From: Cunninghamia lanceolata
Taxonomy: Eukaryota; Streptophyta; Pinopsida; Cupressales; Cupressaceae
Direction: 5' to 3'
Assembly (NCBI GenBank): GCA_027924645.1
Contig: BSBN01001363.1
Span: 1,166,001 to 1,230,000 of the forward strand
DNA: 64,000 bases
Part shown: piece by piece, positions 58,035 through 64,000 of the stretch
Layout of the letters: each line of letters begins with the position of its first letter
How positions within the stretch are numbered: the first letter of the stretch is position 1
Made by a program: the position numbers and the translations under genes
The notes under the pieces: generated by a model
What the model saw: only the letters and a program-made list of their open reading frames with translations
Told to the model about the DNA's origin: nothing
Database searches by the model: none

Positions 58035-58368
58035 TGCAGTCTAGATCTGGGGGTGTTATCAAACTACCAGAATCTAGCAACCAAAATAACAACTTTCACA
58101 CAACACAAATCAATGTAAATTTATTGATATCATAGGTTCACATTCGATATAACAACATTAGGAATATAAATTACACAATTCAAATCAATCTATAATCCTT
58201 AGAGACAATACTTTCTTCTACAACAATCACCAACCAAACCAACCCCCAAACAAAAAGCACCAACCTCCTTTTTATACTTCTAGTTGAGGGAGTTGAACCA
58301 TTTGTAATCATGGTAGTTGTAGAATTAAATCACCACAGGTTGAAATCATGACTTTTGTCAGCTCAACA
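58035..58368 (-). repeat. Single LTR of the minus-strand gag element, copy A
   Basis: Reads TGTTGAGC...CTGCA on the minus strand, 334 bp, matching 61450-61786. No second LTR at the other end of the block, so the element is truncated. Confidence 0.7.
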
Positions 58369-59740
58369 ATTATTCTATCATTCCATAATTCTATCATTCT
58401 ATTATTCTCTAAATTTATTATTCTATCATTTTATAACTCTCTTATACTACAATTCTATTATTCCATTATTCTATCATTCTTTCATTCTATCATTCTATAA
58501 TTCTATTATTATATAAATTTATTATTCTATATTTATCTATTATTCTATCATTCTTTCATTCTATCATTCTATTATCATATCATTCTACAATTCCATTATT
58601 CGATTATTCTATCATTTTTTATTCTATCATTGTTTGATTGTATCAATCTATTATTCTATTAATACTTTATTCTATCATTATTTTAGTCTATCACTCTATA
58701 AATCTATTATTCTACAATTCTACAGTTCTATTATTATATCATTCTATTATTTTATAAATCTATTGTTCTATCATTCTTTCATTCTATCATTCAATAATTC
58801 TATCATTCTATCAGTTAATAATTATATCATTCTATTATTCTATCATTTTATCATTCTATTATTCTATAAATCTATAAATCTATTATTCTATCATTCTTTA
58901 ATTATATAATTCTATAATTCTATTATTGTATTATTTTACAATTCTATTATACTATAAGGCTATTGTTCTATTAATGTTTCATTCTATCATTCTACAATTC
59001 TATTATTCTATCAATATTTCATTCTATCATTCTTTTATTCTATTATCATATTATTATGAAATTCTATTATTCTATTGATTATTCTTTCATTTTTATCATA
59101 ATACCATACTAATATTATTCTACAATTCCATTACTCTATTGTTCTTTCATTCTACCATTCTATAATTCCATCATTCTATTATTCTAGAAATCTATTATTC
59201 TACCATTCTTTCATTCTATCATTCTATTATACTAGTATTCTACAATTCTATTATTCTATCATTGTTTCCTTCTATCATTCTATATTTCTACTGGATTATA
59301 TTATTTTATAAATCGTTTATTCTATGATTGTTTCATTCTATCATTCTATTATTCTATAAATCTATTGTTCTATCAATCTATAATACTATAATTATATAAT
59401 TCTATAAATCTATGATTCTATTATTATATAAATCTATTATTCTATCATCCCTTTATTATATCATTCCTTTACTATATTGTTCTACTATTCTATCATTCTA
59501 TTATTTTATAAATCTATTATTCTATCAATATTTCATTCTATCATTCTTTCATTTTTATCATTATATCATACTATTATTCTACAATTCCATTATTCTATTG
59601 TTCCTTCATTCTATCATTCTATAATTCCATCATTCTGTTATTCTACCTTTGTTTCATTCTATTATTCTGTTATACTAGTATTCTATAATTCTATTATTCT
59701 ATCATTATTTCTTTCTATCATTCTATATTTCTATCATGAT
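58369..59740. repeat. Degenerate octamer tract
   Basis: ATTCTATN-type units. About 59090-59720 parallels 42180-42900 and 62985-63670, with shared marker strings such as TATTATACTAGTATTCTAC. Confidence 0.85.
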
Positions 59741-60339
59741 ATCCCCTAGCCCTGTCCCTCGAGAGAGACAGAAGCAGTGCGACTCCGCCCAGCATTGCCC
59801 ACCACGCCTTGCCTCGGGCTTACATTTTTGTGCTGAGTTGGGGCTAATAACAGTAGGGTGAGCAAAGGTGAGACTAATCCTCAGGGGACTATCGAGGAGG
59901 CCCACACACCCCAAACAACCATTAGAAATTGATGCAGAACACAACATACACTCAATAGAATTGTGCCATTAAACATATGAGAGCCAAAGATTTGGAAGCT
60001 GGAACACAAAAAAAATCTATTCATCAACTCTACTGCTACAATGAGAGAAAATTGTCTTATATCAAAGAAAACCAAAAAAAAAAATTACCTTTTTTGGTAG
60101 ATTTTGACAATTGTCAGATTTTACCATTTTAGGTAATTTTACAATCATATCTTGAGAATCCTATTTTTTCCCAAAAGCTTCCAAAAACTAAGGTAGGATG
60201 AATGGAAAACTAATATTCTAAATTCGAAATATGAGTTTTGAGTTATTACAAAAGCAAGTTTTTAAAAATCTAGAAAATAACTAAATTGCCATTTTGAGGG
60301 CCAAGATGAAAGTTTCAAGCCCTGAAAAAGTGCCAAGAT
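59741..60339. repeat. E repeat, copy 3
   Basis: Matches 56337-56990 without the R part; begins abruptly in octamer DNA without a TA run. Confidence 0.75.
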
Positions 60340-61340
60340 GAGGTACTCATGAATCCTCATTGGTAACATGTACTCATGAATCCTCTTCCTCTACCTCTTC
60401 AAAAATATCCCCTACCTCTGGAGTAATCTCCTCTTCCTCTCTAGAATAATATCATCTTCCCTTATTATCCTAGGTGCTTGTTTGAGAGGTGTTGGTTTCT
60501 CCTTGTTTGTTTTGATAGCCTCTACCACCACTAGATTGTTCTCTTCCATATTAGAATCTACCTCTATCTCTAAAATTATTTTATTTTCTCACCAATTTTT
60601 CTTTTGCCTTCAAAGCATACTAATAAGCTTATTCTACAATTTGTATTCGAACATACTAATTTCATCTTGAATTGAATAATGTAAACCATTATGATACCTT
60701 GACACTTTCTCAGCATCATAATCTACATGTCCAACATTTATATCCAACCGATATAATTCTTCTGTACATCCTCATGCACATTCTTTTCCTTTTGCTTCAA
60801 ATTTTGTAGTTTCTTGAACAAATTTATTTGATAGTCGGTTGGTAGAAATTTAGCCTTCAATTTTTTGACCATTCTATCCAACAATTTGATTTTCTCCTTA
60901 CTCTTTCTTTGCCTTTCTATTTTCACAAGATCCCACCATAAGGATACATGTCCTTTCAATTTCATGCAAGTAAATTTCACCCTTTTTAGATCATCTATTG
61001 ATTCAAAATCAAAACATTTATCCATCTCTGAAATCCATTCAATTAATTCTTCTAGATTTAAATTTCCATGATAACTTGGTACATCCAATATGGGTTTTCT
61101 ATTGATTCTTGATATTGCTTGTAAAAATCTTCTTTCTAGTTCATTTCTATCTGCATCTTCTGTCTCAATTTTTGGTTGTTCATTCTCATCCTCACTAATG
61201 TCGTCCACATATACTCCTCTTCTTTGTGTTGCTTCCATATCATCTAATCTTGTTGTAATCCCTCCCAGCATCTCTACAACTTCTACATCACTAAGTCTTA
61301 GTGCTCCTCTTCGCCCTCATCCTTTATGTGTCATGTCTCA
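60340..61340 (-). pseudogene. Ty3-type gag fragment, minus strand, copy B
   Basis: The 177-codon segment 60738-61271 includes an acidic stretch (DISEDENEQPKIETED), the gag domain (PSYHGNLNLEELIEWISEMD, WWDLVKIERQRK, AKFLPTDYQINLFKKL) and a Gln/Lys-rich end. The frame extends upstream to about 61340 across a TGA that may have been CGA. RG-rich coding follows toward 60340 with stops and shifts. It is better preserved than copy A (56991-57940) but has the same 3' truncation, so the two blocks are duplicates rather than independent insertions. Confidence 0.82.
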
Positions 61341-61449
61341 TGAATTCTCTGCAGTTGTAGGTCTTCTATTTCTCGTTTGAACCCACAACAAAATTCTTTA
61401 GGATTCCTTCTTTTTGACACAACCCAAATTGGGCTTTGATATCACTTAA

Positions 61450-61786
61450 TGCAGTCTCGATCTAGGAGTGTTATCAAACTACCATAATCTAGCAACCAAA
61501 ATAACAACTTTCACACAACAACACAAATCGATGTAAATTTATTGATATCTTAGATTCACATTCGATATAACAACATTACGAATATAAATTACACAATTCA
61601 AATCAATCTATAATCCTTAGAGACAATACTCTCTTGTACAACAATCACCAACCAACCCAACACCCCCAAAAAAGGCACCAACCTCCTTTTTATACTTCTA
61701 TTTGAGGGAGTTGAACCATTTGTAATCATGGTAGTTGTAGGATTAAATCACCACAGGTTGAAATCATGACTTTTAGCAGTTCAACA
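61450..61786 (-). repeat. Single LTR of the minus-strand gag element, copy B
   Basis: 337 bp, minus-strand TGTTGAACTGC...CTGCA, matching 58035-58368. The primer-like site is at 61431-61444. Confidence 0.7.
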
Positions 61787-62633
61787 ATTATTCTATCATT
61801 CTATTATTCTCTAAATTTACTATTCTCTCATTTTATAACTCTCTTATCCTACAATTCTATTATTTTATTATTCTATCATTCTTTCATTCTATCATTCTAT
61901 AATTCTATTATTATATAAATTTATTATTCTCTATATAGCTATTATTCTATCATTCTTTCATTCTATCATTCTATTATCATATCATTCTACAATTCTATTA
62001 TTCAATTATTCTATCATTTTTTTTGTATCATTGTATAATTTTATTGTTCTATTATTACATAAATCTATTCTTCTATCAATATTTCATTCTATCATCTTAT
62101 TATTCCTCAATTTTATTATTCTATCATTCTATTATTCTATTAATATTTTATTGTATCATTATTTCTGTCTATCATTCTATAAATCTATTATTCTACAATT
62201 CTACAGTTCTATTATTCTATCATTCTATTATTTTATAAATCTATTGTTCTATCATTCTTTTATTCTATCATTCAATAATTCTATCATTCTATCAGTTAAT
62301 AATGATACCATTCTATTATTCTATCATTTTATCATTCTATTATTCTATAAATCTATAAATCTATTATTCTATCATTATATTTTTCAACAATTCTAATATT
62401 CTATGATTCTTTCATTCAATCATTATATAATTCTATCATTCTATTATACTATAAGGCTATTGTTCTATTAATATTTCATTCTATCATTCTACAATTCTAT
62501 TATTCTATCATTATTCATTCTATTAATCTATAACTCTATCATTCTATTATTCTATGAACCTATTATCCTACCATTCTTTCTTTCTATAATTCTATTATTC
62601 TACAATTCTAATATTCTACCATTCTACCATTCT
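61787..62633. repeat. Degenerate octamer tract
   Basis: About 61787-62370 parallels 58369-58900, which extends the duplication beyond the gag block. About 62400-62633 parallels 3640-3850. Confidence 0.85.
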
Positions 62634-62838
62634 TTGAAGCGACAAGGCTGGGTAGTGTGGCAAACCTCATGATCAAACTTCATAGCAGAAGGGAAGATCT
62701 CAAGAAGGAAGTTCAAGCAACTTAGAGGATGTTTTGTTGCTGCTGTTCCGTTTGAAGGGGATGTGCGCGGATGATGGGTCCCATAGGCTGCTACGGCCTC
62801 GTGGACGTTATTAAAATTCTTCATTGATGCATTGCTCT
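62634..62838. repeat. Uninterrupted GC-richer island
   Basis: The first ~105 bp match 3851-3958. It continues through GATGTTTTGTTGCTGCTG for another ~95 bp, where the 3.9-kb copy carries the copia-like LTR. A 66-codon minus-strand frame (62624-62824) is present but I do not recognise it, and it runs into octamer DNA. Confidence 0.7.
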
Positions 62839-64000
62839 AGAATTCTATTATTCTAATATTCTATCATTCTATTAAATTATAAATCAATTATTCTATCAAT
62901 ATTTCATTCTATCATTCTTTTATTCTATTATCATATTATTATGAAATTCTATTATTCTATTGATCATTCTTTCATTTTTATCATAATACCATACTAATAT
63001 TATTCTACAATTCCATTACTCTATTGTTCTTTCATTCTACTATTCTATAATTCCATCGTTCTATTATTCTAGAAATCTATTATTCTACCATTCTTTCATT
63101 CTATCATTCTATTATACTAGTATTCTACAATTCTATTATTCTATCATTGTTTCCTTCTATCATTCTATATTTCTACTGGATTATATTATTTTATAAATCT
63201 TTTATTCTATGATTGTTTCATTCTATTATGAACTACAATTATTTTGTTTTATTATTCTTCACCCTACAATTCTATCATTCTATTATTCTATAAATCTATT
63301 GTTCTATCAATCTATAATTCTATAAATCTATCATTCTATTATTATATAAATCTATTATTCTATCATTCCTTTATTGTATTGTTCTACTATTCTATCATTC
63401 TATTATTTTATAAATCTATTATTCTATCAATATTTCATTCTATCATTCTATCATTCTTTTATTCTATTATCATTTTATTATGCAATTATATTATCCTATC
63501 ATTCTTTCATTTTTATCATTATATCATACTATTATTCTACAATTGTATTACTCTATTGTTCCTTCATTCTATCATTCTATAATTCCATCATTCTATTATT
63601 CTTTTATACTAGTATTCTACAATTCTATTATTCTATCATTGTTTCCTTCTATCATTCTATATTTCTACCATTATATTATTCTATAAATATATTATTATGT
63701 CATTCCTTTATTCTGTCATTGTATATTATTCTAAAGTCTTATTACTCTATCATTATTTCATTCCACCATTTTATAATTCTAACATTCTTTTATTGTATAA
63801 ATCTATTATTTTATCATTCTATTATTATATTAAATAAATCTATTATTCTATCATTCTATTATTCTATAAATATTAAATTATGCTATAATTGCTTCATTCT
63901 ATCATGTTGTATAGATCTATTAATCTATAATTCTATTATTCCATCATTCTTTTATTCTGTCCTTATACAATTCTATCACTCTATTATTCTATATTTATCT
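62839..64000. repeat. Degenerate octamer tract to window end
   Basis: Parallels 42640-43220 and 59010-59720 in order. Open frames encode 8-residue repeats and are not genes. Confidence 0.85.

Noticed and set aside
58634..63686. Hydrophobic 60-120-codon frames suggesting membrane proteins
   Set aside because: They follow the 8-bp repeat period (eight-residue repeats) in degenerate octamer DNA, with no start context or conserved domain.

Overview
The window looks like retrotransposon-dominated nuclear DNA of a land plant. A seed plant with a large genome, possibly a gymnosperm, fits best, but that is inference from the nested LTR elements, AT-richness and plant-type gene fragments (ERO1, PPR). 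I see no complete host gene, no rRNA, no tRNA and no CRISPR array. Nearly every base belongs to one of four retroelement groups or to a degenerate AT-rich tract with an 8-bp period.

Left half (1-33104). The right end of a long LTR (to 3493) is followed by an octamer tract and a small GC-richer island. Into that island went a copia-like element, LTR TGTTGG...CAACA, 3959-33104. Its 5' LTR was split by a Ty3 chromovirus (4502-26722, target duplication AAATC) with very long LTRs of about 5.5 kb. The chromovirus 5' LTR was itself split by a 6.25-kb solo LTR of its own family (5504-11757, duplication GGTCG). The nest is three insertions deep. The chromovirus gag-pol (16523-21110) keeps a single frame but carries about twenty stop codons. 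The copia-like element has a gag and a long uncharacterised coiled-coil ORF where pol would be expected; no reverse transcriptase is visible.

Right half (33105-64000). Octamer tracts alternate with copies of a unique-looking repeat unit (here called R-E). Copy 1 is interrupted by a second solo LTR of the chromovirus family (34549-40519, duplication GCAAA). Copy 2 is interrupted by a gag-protease-only element (51082-56191, duplication CTCTT). Each copy is the empty site for the other's insertion. A very young relative of the gag-protease element (44601-49904, duplication ATCAG) sits in the octamer tract with an intact 716-codon ORF and LTRs differing at about ten positions by eye. From 56.3 to 61.8 kb a 2-kb block with a minus-strand gag and one LTR occurs twice.

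Most notable: members of the long-LTR family share both ends but carry different middle segments. One holds a recognisable ERO1 (ER oxidoreductin) fragment; another holds a pentatricopeptide-repeat fragment and a nuclear-protein-like fragment. This looks like an LTR family that picks up host sequence inside the LTR. A second theme is that most retroelement groups here (young and old gag-protease copies, the copia-like element, the minus-strand gag) lack a polymerase and would depend on enzymes from elsewhere.
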